The position numbers were made by a program, and so were the translations under genes. Of a stretch of DNA of 64,000 bases, positions 25,805-33,237 are shown one piece after another; position 1 is the first letter of the stretch, and every line of letters starts with the position of its first letter. Source of the stretch: Peptoniphilus lacydonensis (GTDB taxonomy: Bacteria > Bacillota > Clostridia > Tissierellales > Peptoniphilaceae); assembly GCF_900106515.1 (NCBI RefSeq), contig NZ_FNWF01000003.1:186001-250000 (forward strand), read 5' to 3'. The notes under the pieces were generated by a model. The model worked only from the letters and a program-made list of their open reading frames with translations, was not told where the DNA came from and did no database searches.

Positions 25805-26305
25805 TTATTTTAATATATTTGTATTATCCACGATATAAATAGAAGCCAGTCCAACAAAATATCCAGTAAAAATTCCTAAAATAACAAGCAAAGGTAAATA
25901 AGCTAAAATAGTAGTAGTTTTCATAATAAAACACGCAACTAAAACTTGGCCTAAATTGTGAAAAAAAGATCCAATTTCGCTTATTCCAATTAAAGAAAGG
26001 TACTTCCTCAAAAATTTATGTGCAAGTATCATAGAAATAGAACTTAAAATTGCACCACCTATTGAAAAAAAGAAACTAGATACGGCACCTGTAACAATTC
26101 CTAAAATAATAGTTTTAAAAATTGAAACAAAAAAACCTTCCTTATATCCTATGGCCACAATAGTTACAAGAACTACAATATTTGATAGACCAAGTCTCGC
26201 TCCTGGGATAGCAACAGGAATTGGTATTACACTTTCAAAAAGTCCAAGAACAATGCCAATAGCAGATAACAATGACAAATAAATAAGTTTTCTATTTTTT
26301 TTCAT
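25805..26305 (-). CDS. Gx transporter / Hpre_diP_synt_I family membrane protein
   Basis: A 166-residue protein with five or so membrane helices and the motif IPGARLGLSNIVVL typical of the Gx transporter family (formerly heptaprenyl diphosphate synthase component I), which resembles ECF substrate-binding (S) components. Substrate unknown. It overlaps the NusG-II gene by 4 bases (ATGA). Confidence 0.85.
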   Translation of the reverse strand: MKKNRKLIYLSLLSAIGIVLGLFESVIPIPVAIPGARLGLSNIVVLVTIVAIGYKEGFFVSIFKTIILGIVTGAVSSFFFSIGGAILSSISMILAHKFLRKYLSLIGISEIGSFFHNLGQVLVACFIMKTTTILAYLPLLVILGIFTGYFVGLASIYIVDNTNILK

Positions 26306-26694
26306 TTTAAAACCATATCCAAACCATCATTATTCTCTTCAGACACAATTTTTACAATTAAACGATTTGGAAGACATACAATAGAATCGCCAACAGTTTT
26401 TATTTTTCCCATTTTTACACAAATTTGATATTTACAATCAGAACTGTGCATATGAACTTCACCATTTTCTATATGAATTTTATTTTTTCCATAAATCGTA
26501 TTTACATCTATATCTTCTTTTATACTATCATCTAGATAAATTTCTTTAAAAGTTTTCCCATCTACTGTTATAACAACTTTTTTTATATTTCCTTCTTTTT
26601 CGAAATTTGTTTTATTTGTAAAAAAATAAATAAAACAAGATGCTATTACAATTAAAAAAATTACTAATATATCTGCTTTTTTTAATTTTTCCAT
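26302..26694 (-). CDS. NusG domain-II membrane-anchored protein
   Basis: A 130-residue protein: an N-terminal membrane helix (ADILVIFLIVIASCFIYFF) and an extracytoplasmic NusG_II-type beta domain (KKVVITVDGKTFKEI ... IVCLPNRLIVKI), including the CKYQICVKMGKI segment with two cysteines. The family is commonly found beside Gx transporters, Rnf or FAD-transfer genes. ATG 26694 lies about where the predicted TATAAT (26700-26705) would start transcription; an in-frame TTG at 26712 precedes that -10 element. The first gene of the 26694-19706 operon. Confidence 0.8.
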   Translation of the reverse strand: MEKLKKADILVIFLIVIASCFIYFFTNKTNFEKEGNIKKVVITVDGKTFKEIYLDDSIKEDIDVNTIYGKNKIHIENGEVHMHSSDCKYQICVKMGKIKTVGDSIVCLPNRLIVKIVSEENNDGLDMVLK

Positions 26695-26699
26695 AATTT

Positions 26700-26708
26700 C
26701 ATTATAGC
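26700..26708 (-). promoter_or_regulatory. Extended -10 promoter of the NusG-II/Gx/maf/radC/pilin operon
   Basis: On the minus strand TGCTATAAT (TG-N-TATAAT) is followed after six bases by the ATG of the NusG-II gene. The -35 region is poor. The spacing suggests a leaderless or nearly leaderless mRNA. Confidence 0.5.
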
Positions 26709-26804
26709 ACAACTTTATAATATGTAGTAATTATAAATAAATAATTAGCCTAGTTTAAATAAATTTAATTTTATAAAAATATTAAATTTGTAAATTTCCA
26801 ATAA

Positions 26805-26835
26805 AAAACTACCTGACATTATTAGTCAGATAGTT
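26805..26835 (-). terminator. Terminator of the tRNA-His/tRNA-Leu operon
   Basis: Stem AACTATCTGAC / GTCAGGTAGTT (26807-26835, one mismatch), followed on the minus strand by TTTTTTATT. Confidence 0.85.
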
Positions 26836-26843
26836 CTATAAAA

Positions 26844-26930
26844 TGGTGCTAAAGGTGGGACTTGAACCCACACGATCTTGCGACCGCCAGATTTTGAGTC
26901 TGGTGCGTCTGCCAATTCCGCCACTCTAGC
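26844..26930 (-). tRNA. tRNA-Leu (CAA)
   Basis: Class II tRNA with long variable arm. Acceptor GCTAGAG / CTTTAGC, D-arm with AATTGGCAGAC, anticodon arm CCAGA-CTCAAAA-TCTGG (anticodon CAA, reading UUG), T-arm GTGGG-TTCAAGT-CCCAC, and encoded CCA. Confidence 0.97.
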
Positions 26931-26956
26931 AAAAAAAAGAAGTGCCCTAGGCACTT
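26931..26956 (-). terminator. Terminator-like hairpin between tRNA-His and tRNA-Leu
   Basis: On the minus strand AAGTGCC-TAG-GGCACTT is followed by C and T8, with the T-tract abutting the 5' end of tRNA-Leu. The full 35-base spacer between the two tRNAs is taken up by this element; no separate promoter for tRNA-Leu fits. Confidence 0.7.
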
Positions 26957-26965
26957 TTTATATTG

Positions 26966-27043
26966 TGGGGTGGATAGTGGGAATCGAACCCACGATCTTC
27001 AGGACCACAATCTGACGCCTTAACCAGCTAGGCCATACCCACC
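26966..27043 (-). tRNA. tRNA-His (GTG)
   Basis: Acceptor GTGGGTA / TATCCAC with an encoded G-1 opposite C73, anticodon arm TCAGA-TTGTGGT-CCTGA (anticodon GTG), T-arm GTGGG-TTCGATT-CCCAC, and encoded CCA. Confidence 0.97.
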
Positions 27044-27058
27044 ACAAACAATAGATAC

Positions 27059-27087
27059 ATCTTAACAAATTATAAATTAATTGTCAA
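27059..27087 (-). promoter_or_regulatory. Promoter of the tRNA-His/tRNA-Leu operon
   Basis: Perfect -35 TTGACA (27082-27087), 17-base spacer, -10 TAAGAT (27059-27064), predicting a start near 27052, nine bases before tRNA-His. Confidence 0.85.
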
Positions 27088-27110
27088 GATTTTTTTACAA
27101 ATTTAAACTC

Positions 27111-27695
27111 TTAAAGTTCTAAAATTTTATTCTTAAGATTTTCAAGTGCTTTCGCTCTGTGGCTTATTTTATTTTTTTCAGCAACTCCAAGTTCAGCAAA
27201 AGTTTTATCAAATCCCCTTGGTATAAAAATACTATCATATCCAAATCCTTGACTGCCCTTTTCTTTTTTTGAAATGCTACCTTCACATATCCCTTCAATT
27301 GGAATAATATTTTTGTCTTCATCAATTAAAATTATTTGAGTTTTGAAATATGCACTTCTGTCTTCTTTGTCTTCTAAATTTTTTAAAAGTTTCTCTCTAT
27401 TTTTTTTATCATCATGCTCTGAAGCATATCTAGCTGAATGAACTCCAGGTTCTCCTCCCAATGCATTTACAAAAAGGCCTGTATCATCAGATAGTACTGC
27501 ATACTTTGTTCTTTCTGCAATGGCATTAGCCTTTTTTAGAGCATTATCATAGAGCGTTAATCCATCTTCTTCAACTTCAAAATCTAAATCATAAATGTCA
27601 GATTTTGCCATGATTTCAATATCTAAATCTCCAAGTATTTCCTTTATTTCTTTTAACTTATTTTTATTATCAGTAGATAAAACTAAAGTCTTCAT
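27111..27695 (-). CDS. rdgB: XTP/dITP diphosphatase (RdgB/HAM1)
   Basis: A 194-residue house-cleaning enzyme that removes ITP/XTP. Nucleotide-binding segments LSTDNKNKLKEI, SDDTGLFVNALGGEPGVHSARY, GFGYDSIF and SHRAKAL are present. It overlaps rph by 4 bases, an arrangement common in Firmicutes. Confidence 0.96.
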   Translation of the reverse strand: MKTLVLSTDNKNKLKEIKEILGDLDIEIMAKSDIYDLDFEVEEDGLTLYDNALKKANAIAERTKYAVLSDDTGLFVNALGGEPGVHSARYASEHDDKKNREKLLKNLEDKEDRSAYFKTQIILIDEDKNIIPIEGICEGSISKKEKGSQGFGYDSIFIPRGFDKTFAELGVAEKNKISHRAKALENLKNKILEL

Positions 27696-28408
27696 ATATA
27701 TTTCTCCAAAATATCAAAATACTTAAATATATCACAAATTCCAGTTTTTGCACCTTCTAAAAATTCATTTAATTCATTCATAGAAAAAGTATCCCTTTCT
27801 CCAGTACCTTGAATTTCAATAATTTCAAGTTTGTCATTCATAACTACATTTAAATCTACATCAGCATTAGAATCTTCTTTAAAATCTAAATCGACAAGTT
27901 TAATTCCATTAACCTTTCCAACACTTATGGCAGCAACTTTTGAATTTATTGGATCTTCTTCAATTTTTCCATCTTCTAAATATTTTTTTATTGCCAATCT
28001 AAGAGCAATATAAGATCCTGTTATAGAAGCTGTTCTAGTTCCACCATCTGCAGAAATCACATCACAATCTAACCAAATAGTTCTTTCTCCTATTTTATCC
28101 AAATCAATACAAGATCTTAAAGCTCTACCGATTAATCTAGAAATTTCGCTACTTCTACCATCAATTTTACCTTTAGAAATATCTCTAATTTTTCTTGTAG
28201 GCGTTGAACCTGGAAGCATTGAATATTCACTTGAAAGCCATCCTTTATTTTTTCCTCTCAAAAATCCAGGGACTTTATTTTCAATCATAGCTGTACAGAT
28301 TACTTTTGTTTCTCCACATTCAATTAACACTGAACCATCTGGGTGCTCCAGATAATTCGGTGTTATCTTAATAGGTCTTATTTCGTCATTTTGTCTATCT
28401 TCTCTCAT
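27692..28408 (-). CDS. rph: Ribonuclease PH
   Basis: A 238-residue phosphorolytic 3' exoribonuclease that trims tRNA 3' ends. The segments GSVLIECGETKVICTAMIE, RKIRDISKGKIDGRSSEISR and CDVISADGGTRTASITGSY are characteristic. It is 11 bases after the amidase gene and overlaps rdgB. Confidence 0.97.
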   Translation of the reverse strand: MREDRQNDEIRPIKITPNYLEHPDGSVLIECGETKVICTAMIENKVPGFLRGKNKGWLSSEYSMLPGSTPTRKIRDISKGKIDGRSSEISRLIGRALRSCIDLDKIGERTIWLDCDVISADGGTRTASITGSYIALRLAIKKYLEDGKIEEDPINSKVAAISVGKVNGIKLVDLDFKEDSNADVDLNVVMNDKLEIIEIQGTGERDTFSMNELNEFLEGAKTGICDIFKYFDILEKYI

Positions 28409-28419
28409 ATTTCCCTTTC

Positions 28420-29205
28420 TTATTTTACGACATAATTATCCATATAATTTTCTATTCCATTGTAAATTCCTTGTGCCAATTTATCGATATAAGCTAGATT
28501 TTTAATTTCTTCTAATTCACTTTCATTTGATAAAAACCCAAGTTCAACTAAAGCTGACACATTTTTAGTTTTGTTAAGAACAATTATTGCTGGTCTATTT
28601 TTTATTCCACGATTTGTTGCTCCTGTTTCTTTTATAAGAGCTTGTTGCAAGCAATTTGCAAAGTTCTTTTGTACTGTGTCCTTTATTTTAACATTTTTTT
28701 CTGAAGCATAGAGAACTTCTATGCCCTTTGCATCTGTATTATCAGAACTATTGAAGTGAATGGATAAAAATAAATCTGCGTTGCTATCATTTGAAATAGA
28801 AGCTCTGTCTAGTAACTTTACATATTCATCTCTAGTTCTTGTTATAGTTGCGTTTATATTCGGATTCGTATTTAATTTTTCCATCAAATTTTCTGCTACT
28901 AATAAATTTACATCTTTTTCATAAGTTTCGCCATCTGCTGCAATAGCACCTGAATCTTTTCCGCCATGTCCTGGGTCAATTACTATATTTAGTTTTCCAT
29001 TTATTTCAATTTTATCTTTTATAACTCTATTTTCTCTATCTTTTAATTTAAGATCTGCTTCTTCAAAAATTTTATCTTCTTTTCCGTCTTTAATTTCATT
29101 TTTTATCTTATCTGTTTCTTTTTTTTCAACATTTGACTCAAAATAATTATTATCAAATATTGAATTAGATTTGCTATCTCTGTCCTTATTTTTTTTTATT
29201 ATCAT
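28420..29205 (-). CDS. N-acetylmuramoyl-L-alanine amidase (Amidase_3 domain), lacking its own signal peptide
   Basis: A 261-residue reading frame whose C-terminal 180 residues are a zinc amidase: DPGHGGKDSGA, ETYEKDVNLLVAENL, SIHFNSSDN and ALVELGFLSNESE supply the metal ligands (two His, one Glu) and catalytic Glu. The N-terminal 70 residues are a charged linker with no signal peptide, so the product alone could not reach the wall. The start ATG lies within the end of the upstream frame (29186-29767), on the 5' side of an A9 run, and has no recognisable ribosome-binding site. Removing one A from that run joins the two frames into one secreted protein of about 440 residues. The gene is therefore likely the C-terminal part of that protein, produced by slippage, or it is a frameshifted gene. 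Confidence 0.85.
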   Translation of the reverse strand: MIIKKNKDRDSKSNSIFDNNYFESNVEKKETDKIKNEIKDGKEDKIFEEADLKLKDRENRVIKDKIEINGKLNIVIDPGHGGKDSGAIAADGETYEKDVNLLVAENLMEKLNTNPNINATITRTRDEYVKLLDRASISNDSNADLFLSIHFNSSDNTDAKGIEVLYASEKNVKIKDTVQKNFANCLQQALIKETGATNRGIKNRPAIIVLNKTKNVSALVELGFLSNESELEEIKNLAYIDKLAQGIYNGIENYMDNYVVK

Positions 29206-29767
29206 TTACATCAGTCTTCAATTTCTTGTCTGAGTTTTTTGTAGATTTAGATTCATTTTTTTTCTCTAAAGTTGATTTTGAACTAAAAGTACTTATTTCT
29301 GCTCTAACTTCATCATTATTCCAATCAACATTATAGCCAAAAGTTTCTGAAATAAACCTTAGAGGAACCATGGTTTTAGTTTCTTTTCTAGGACTTTTAT
29401 AGAGTGCAAGTTCTGGTGCTTGAGCCTTGTCTAAATTGACTTTTTTGTTGTTTACATAGACAACTGAACTGTCAATTTGCATCTTAATAACATCGCCATT
29501 TAAAGCAATATTAATACTTTGATTTTTCCCATTCCATTTTACATCTGCACCTAATTTCTCTGTGATTTCACGTATTGGTACAAAAGTTCTGCCTTCTTTT
29601 ATGTATGGGACAAACTCAGTCTTCAAATTTTCATCATTTACTGTTACGCCTGCTTCTTTAACTTTAAAATTACTTCCGCTTATGCTTACATTAAAAATAT
29701 TTGTCGCAAATACTGGTGTTATTAACACGAGCATAAATAATAATCCAATTTTCAAAAATTTTTTCAT
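29186..29767 (-). CDS. Secreted copper-amine-oxidase-N-like (stalk) domain protein, likely front half of the amidase
   Basis: A 193-residue protein with a signal peptide (to about VFA, residue 21) and one copper-amine-oxidase-N-type domain (about 35-160), seen from FVPYIKEGRTFVPIREITEKL and TMVPLRFISETFGYNVDWNN. This domain is a common extracellular binding module in Clostridia and usually precedes an amidase. The frame ends in a Lys-rich linker at TAA 29186-29188, just after the A9 run at 29189-29197 (minus strand); the linker continues in the other frame into the amidase. Confidence 0.85.
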   Translation of the reverse strand: MKKFLKIGLLFMLVLITPVFATNIFNVSISGSNFKVKEAGVTVNDENLKTEFVPYIKEGRTFVPIREITEKLGADVKWNGKNQSINIALNGDVIKMQIDSSVVYVNNKKVNLDKAQAPELALYKSPRKETKTMVPLRFISETFGYNVDWNNDEVRAEISTFSSKSTLEKKNESKSTKNSDKKLKTDVNDNKKK

Positions 29768-29836
29768 TTGATTTCACCTAATTAAAGTTTATATATCTTA
29801 AATTTGTTTGTCAATATTGTTACCTAATTGTAATAT

Positions 29837-30823
29837 TTAAGAAATAACTTTGTATAATTCATCAGAATCAGGCTCATTCAAAACTATTTCATCTTTATCT
29901 TTTATAACTATACATTTTTTATCTGCGGTAATTTCACCTATTGATGTAACTTTGATATTTTTAGTTTCTGCTTCCTCTTTAAATCTTTTAAAATCGTCTT
30001 TATTAAATATCATAAGCATACTTCCACTTGAAATTAATCTGCAAGGATCAATATTATAAAATCTTGAAATCTTTTCTGTAATTTCTAATATAGGTATGTC
30101 GCAATAGTCTACTTTTATCCCATGATTTATCGCTATTGTTGTTTCCCATAAAGCTCCAAAAAATCCACCCTCTGTTATATCGTGCATATGTTTTACATTA
30201 TATTTGGATGCAATTTTCGACTCTTTTAGTACAGAAATTTCTTCTGAGAGTGAATTAGCAAAAGAAACTTCTTCTTCATCTAAAATCTTATTAATTTCAT
30301 CTTTTTCATTTGAAATAATGCTAGTTCCTTCTATTCCAATATATTTTGAAACTGCTACAATATCTCCCTTCTCAACTTTTTTAACATCAGGTCTTTTATC
30401 TCTACTAACTCTTCCCAAAACTGTGGTAGAAATTATTATTTTATTTACAGCATCTGTGATTTCTGTATGACCTCCGACAATATCTAATTTTAATTTTTTA
30501 CAAGTTTCATTTGCATCTTCTATTATTTCTTTTAAATCATTTATTGTGGCACTTGGAGGAATCAATACAGTTAACAAAACTCCAACAGGATCAGCACATT
30601 GACAACTTACATCATTTACTGAAACATTTATTGCTAAAGATCCTAAATTCTTAGATGCTCCTGTGATTGGATCTGTCGATGCTACGATAAGGTCATCTCC
30701 AAAATCTAAGAGAGCATTATCGAGCCCTGTACCACTTTTTAAAATAACTTCATCTCTATTTGAACTTAATTTATTAAAAATATATTTTTCTAATAATTCA
30801 GTTTTTAACTTTCCAATTTCCAA
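29837..30823 (-). CDS. AIR-synthase/HypE-like ATP-binding protein of unknown substrate
   Basis: A 328-residue protein of the PurM/SelD/HypE fold: N-terminal half ends near KIIISTTVLGR, with the conserved segments DDLIVASTDPITG, LGSLAINVSVNDVSCQCADP and VGGHTEIT; the C-terminal half has HDITEGGFFGALWE and a final SGSMLMIF segment. It resembles uncharacterised HypE-like proteins (COG0309 type); HypE partners such as HypF or hydrogenase genes were not seen in the window. It follows the PilM-PilN-like gene by 26 bases. Confidence 0.82.
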   Translation of the reverse strand: MEIGKLKTELLEKYIFNKLSSNRDEVILKSGTGLDNALLDFGDDLIVASTDPITGASKNLGSLAINVSVNDVSCQCADPVGVLLTVLIPPSATINDLKEIIEDANETCKKLKLDIVGGHTEITDAVNKIIISTTVLGRVSRDKRPDVKKVEKGDIVAVSKYIGIEGTSIISNEKDEINKILDEEEVSFANSLSEEISVLKESKIASKYNVKHMHDITEGGFFGALWETTIAINHGIKVDYCDIPILEITEKISRFYNIDPCRLISSGSMLMIFNKDDFKRFKEEAETKNIKVTSIGEITADKKCIVIKDKDEIVLNEPDSDELYKVIS

Positions 30824-30849
30824 ATTAACACCCCAAAAAAATTTTACTA

Positions 30850-32124
30850 TTATTTTATTTGCATTTCAAATTTGTTGAATCCATCTTCTATATAAAAACT
30901 TTTATTTACAATATCAAAATCTTTGAAAATTTCATTAAAATAATTTTCATCCTTAACTATTCCTTTAACAATTATCTTTCCATCTTGAAAGGAATAGGCG
31001 GTTATAATTAGCTTATCATTTTCAAGCTCCTGAATTTTCGAAATTTTTTCTAAAAATACTTTATTTCTTTCTTGAAATTTATCGCTAGAATTATCTTCAG
31101 ATTCGAGTTTAGTATTTTTTGTAGTTAAAATATTTTTTTCCGTATTTTCTACCATTCTTTTAAGATTTGAAAAATAAATTAAATTTGCCATTACTATTCC
31201 TAAAGAAAAAACAATTAAAAAAAGATTAATATAATTTACTTTCTTAACTTTTTTCTCTTTTCTTTCAGGAAATTTTATGTGTATATCTTCATCTAATAAA
31301 TTCCACTTTAAACTACTATAAGTTTTTAAAATTTCTTTTATAATATCTGAATCACAAATATTTCCAAGAAAATAAATTCTATCTCCTTCTGCAAACTTTT
31401 CCATTTCATAGATATCATTTATAAAATAATTTTTAAATTTAAAATTAAAGTCCTCATCTATCTTTAATTCTTCTGGATCATATCGAAGATTAATAATATT
31501 AGAAGCATTTTTTTCTTCTAGATTATTTTCTTCTACTAATTTCCTTATATTTTCATTATAAATTTTTTTGTAAATATTTACTAAATTATCTTTTACAAAA
31601 ATGTATTTTACATAGTCAACAGAAATTTCTATATATTTGCCATTTTTTTCAATAGATTGTGCTTCTGGAATAATTTCAAAATTCTCTACTCCAATTTTAT
31701 CTAAGATTTCTTTAAACTTTAAAATAATTTCTTTTAAAACAAGGTCAATTGAAAGATCTAATATATCTTTCTCCTCCTTATGTCTATAAAAAATCTCATA
31801 ATCATCAAGTTTAAAATCTCCATAGTCTTCAAGCTCTAGCTTTAAGAAATTCTTTATTTCACTTTCTTTAATTTTAGGAATTTTATAATTTATATGTATA
31901 GTTGAAGTGGAGTCAAAAATTAAAATTATGTTATCCCTCTTATTGAAATCAATATTTTCTAGAATCTTATCAAATTTGTAATAAAAATGATGATAGTCTA
32001 AAATTTTTCCATCTCTATATATTCTATAAGGAATTGGAATTAATTTGGATTTTTGATTACTCTTATCTTTAAATTCTATATAACCATCATTTATTTTTAA
32101 CTTTATAATATTTTTATCAAACAT
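30850..32124 (-). CDS. PilM-PilN-like fusion (GspL-like architecture) pilus assembly protein
   Basis: A 424-residue protein. Residues about 1-290 look like an actin-like PilM or cytoplasmic GspL domain (IILIFDSTSTIHINYKIPK; a repeated acidic alpha/beta pattern), then KKVNYINLFLIVF begins a membrane helix (about 295-318) as in PilN, whose INLL motif near the helix normally docks into PilM. A coiled-coil and small extracytoplasmic domain complete it. The order is PilM then PilN in one chain. The gene follows the prepilin peptidase by three bases in the pilus operon. Function is inferred from location and architecture. Confidence 0.65.
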   Translation of the reverse strand: MFDKNIIKLKINDGYIEFKDKSNQKSKLIPIPYRIYRDGKILDYHHFYYKFDKILENIDFNKRDNIILIFDSTSTIHINYKIPKIKESEIKNFLKLELEDYGDFKLDDYEIFYRHKEEKDILDLSIDLVLKEIILKFKEILDKIGVENFEIIPEAQSIEKNGKYIEISVDYVKYIFVKDNLVNIYKKIYNENIRKLVEENNLEEKNASNIINLRYDPEELKIDEDFNFKFKNYFINDIYEMEKFAEGDRIYFLGNICDSDIIKEILKTYSSLKWNLLDEDIHIKFPERKEKKVKKVNYINLFLIVFSLGIVMANLIYFSNLKRMVENTEKNILTTKNTKLESEDNSSDKFQERNKVFLEKISKIQELENDKLIITAYSFQDGKIIVKGIVKDENYFNEIFKDFDIVNKSFYIEDGFNKFEMQIK

Positions 32125-32127
32125 AAT

Positions 32128-32859
32128 TCACCTGCATAAAAGGAAAACAACAATAGCAATACTTATAAAAGGTCCAAAAGCAATTGAATCTTTTAGACTT
32201 TTTTTATTAAGTATAATTAAAACTAATGAAAAGACGGCAGCACTTATAAAAGAATTTCTAAAAAGTGCAAAAGCGTCAAATAAACTTTCTGCCAGAAATC
32301 CCATTACAAAAGAATAATATACATCTCCAAAACCCATCATACCAGTTGTAAAATACAAAAGATAAAAAATAGAACCCATTCCCAAAAAGTATTTTAATGA
32401 ATTAAAAATGCTCGCTCTTTGAAAAATTTTAAGAACAATTACAAGAATAAGCAAAATAACCAAATCAATATTATAGATATATCCACTTTTGTAATCAATA
32501 ATCCCAATAAATATCACAACTGTAATTATTCCAATAACCAAGAAAGTTTCAACACTTAAATCATATTTTAAATATATCAAAAGTGACAATATTGACACTG
32601 TAAATTCTGTAATAAGTTTGTCCTTTCCGATTTTATTTTTACAAGACGAACATTCTCCTTTAAGAAATATATAGGAAAAAACTGGAATGAGTTCATAAAA
32701 ATATAACTTTTTGTTGCAAAAATCACAATGACTTCTACCATTTATAAAACTTTCATTCCTTTCCCTTCTATAAACAAATAAATTATAAAAAGAAGAAAAA
32801 GTCCCCCCAAGGAAAAATATTAATATCCCCAATAAAACTTTATACAAATTAATTTCCAT
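32128..32859 (-). CDS. pilD: Type IV prepilin peptidase
   Basis: A 243-residue membrane aspartic peptidase that removes prepilin leaders and N-methylates pilins. The cytoplasmic methylase part has Cys45, Cys48, Cys70 and Cys73 (CDFC / CSSC). The two catalytic Asp are Asp122 (IDYKSG) and Asp179 (GFGD). It should process the major pilin at 32849-33226 and the four prepilin-like proteins at 20613-22815. Overlaps the pilin gene by 11 bases. Confidence 0.95.
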   Translation of the reverse strand: MEINLYKVLLGILIFFLGGTFSSFYNLFVYRRERNESFINGRSHCDFCNKKLYFYELIPVFSYIFLKGECSSCKNKIGKDKLITEFTVSILSLLIYLKYDLSVETFLVIGIITVVIFIGIIDYKSGYIYNIDLVILLILVIVLKIFQRASIFNSLKYFLGMGSIFYLLYFTTGMMGFGDVYYSFVMGFLAESLFDAFALFRNSFISAAVFSLVLIILNKKSLKDSIAFGPFISIAIVVFLLCR

Positions 32860-33226
32860 TATCTAGAACTAAAGATTTATTTTCAACTTTCAAAATTCCT
32901 GGACTAACTTCTACATCACCATCATCTTTTGCGGTTACAGTAAATTCTGTTGCGCCTGAATAATGTTTTGCTGGTTTTGGAATTTTATCTCCTTCTAAGT
33001 ATGGCTTTAAACTATCAACTGATATACTTCCCTTTGTATTAGGATTATCTATTAGATATAAAATACCTGCACTTTTTAATACCTTTACATTTGAGTTGTG
33101 AGCTGCAGCTTCTGCGGCTAAATTCGTAGTACTATATCTCATAGCAGCAATGGAAATTAGAATTGCAATAATTGCAATAACTATTACAAGTTCAATTAAT
33201 GTAAAACCTCTTTTTTTCTTTTTCAT
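32849..33226 (-). CDS. Major type IV pilin
   Basis: A 125-residue prepilin: MKKKKRG-FTLIELVIVIAIIAILI is a textbook leader and helix with Glu5. The short globular part ends in LKVENKSLVLDNGN. Its size and place between pilC and pilD support a major subunit, probably PilA/PilE type; AGGAGG precedes the start. Confidence 0.92.
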   Translation of the reverse strand: MKKKKRGFTLIELVIVIAIIAILISIAAMRYSTTNLAAEAAAHNSNVKVLKSAGILYLIDNPNTKGSISVDSLKPYLEGDKIPKPAKHYSGATEFTVTAKDDGDVEVSPGILKVENKSLVLDNGN

Positions 33227-33237
33227 TTTAATACCTC

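Noticed and set aside
26302-26712. TTG start at 26712 for the NusG-II protein
   Set aside because: The TTG lies upstream of the predicted -10 (26700-26705), so it would not be in the mRNA from that promoter.
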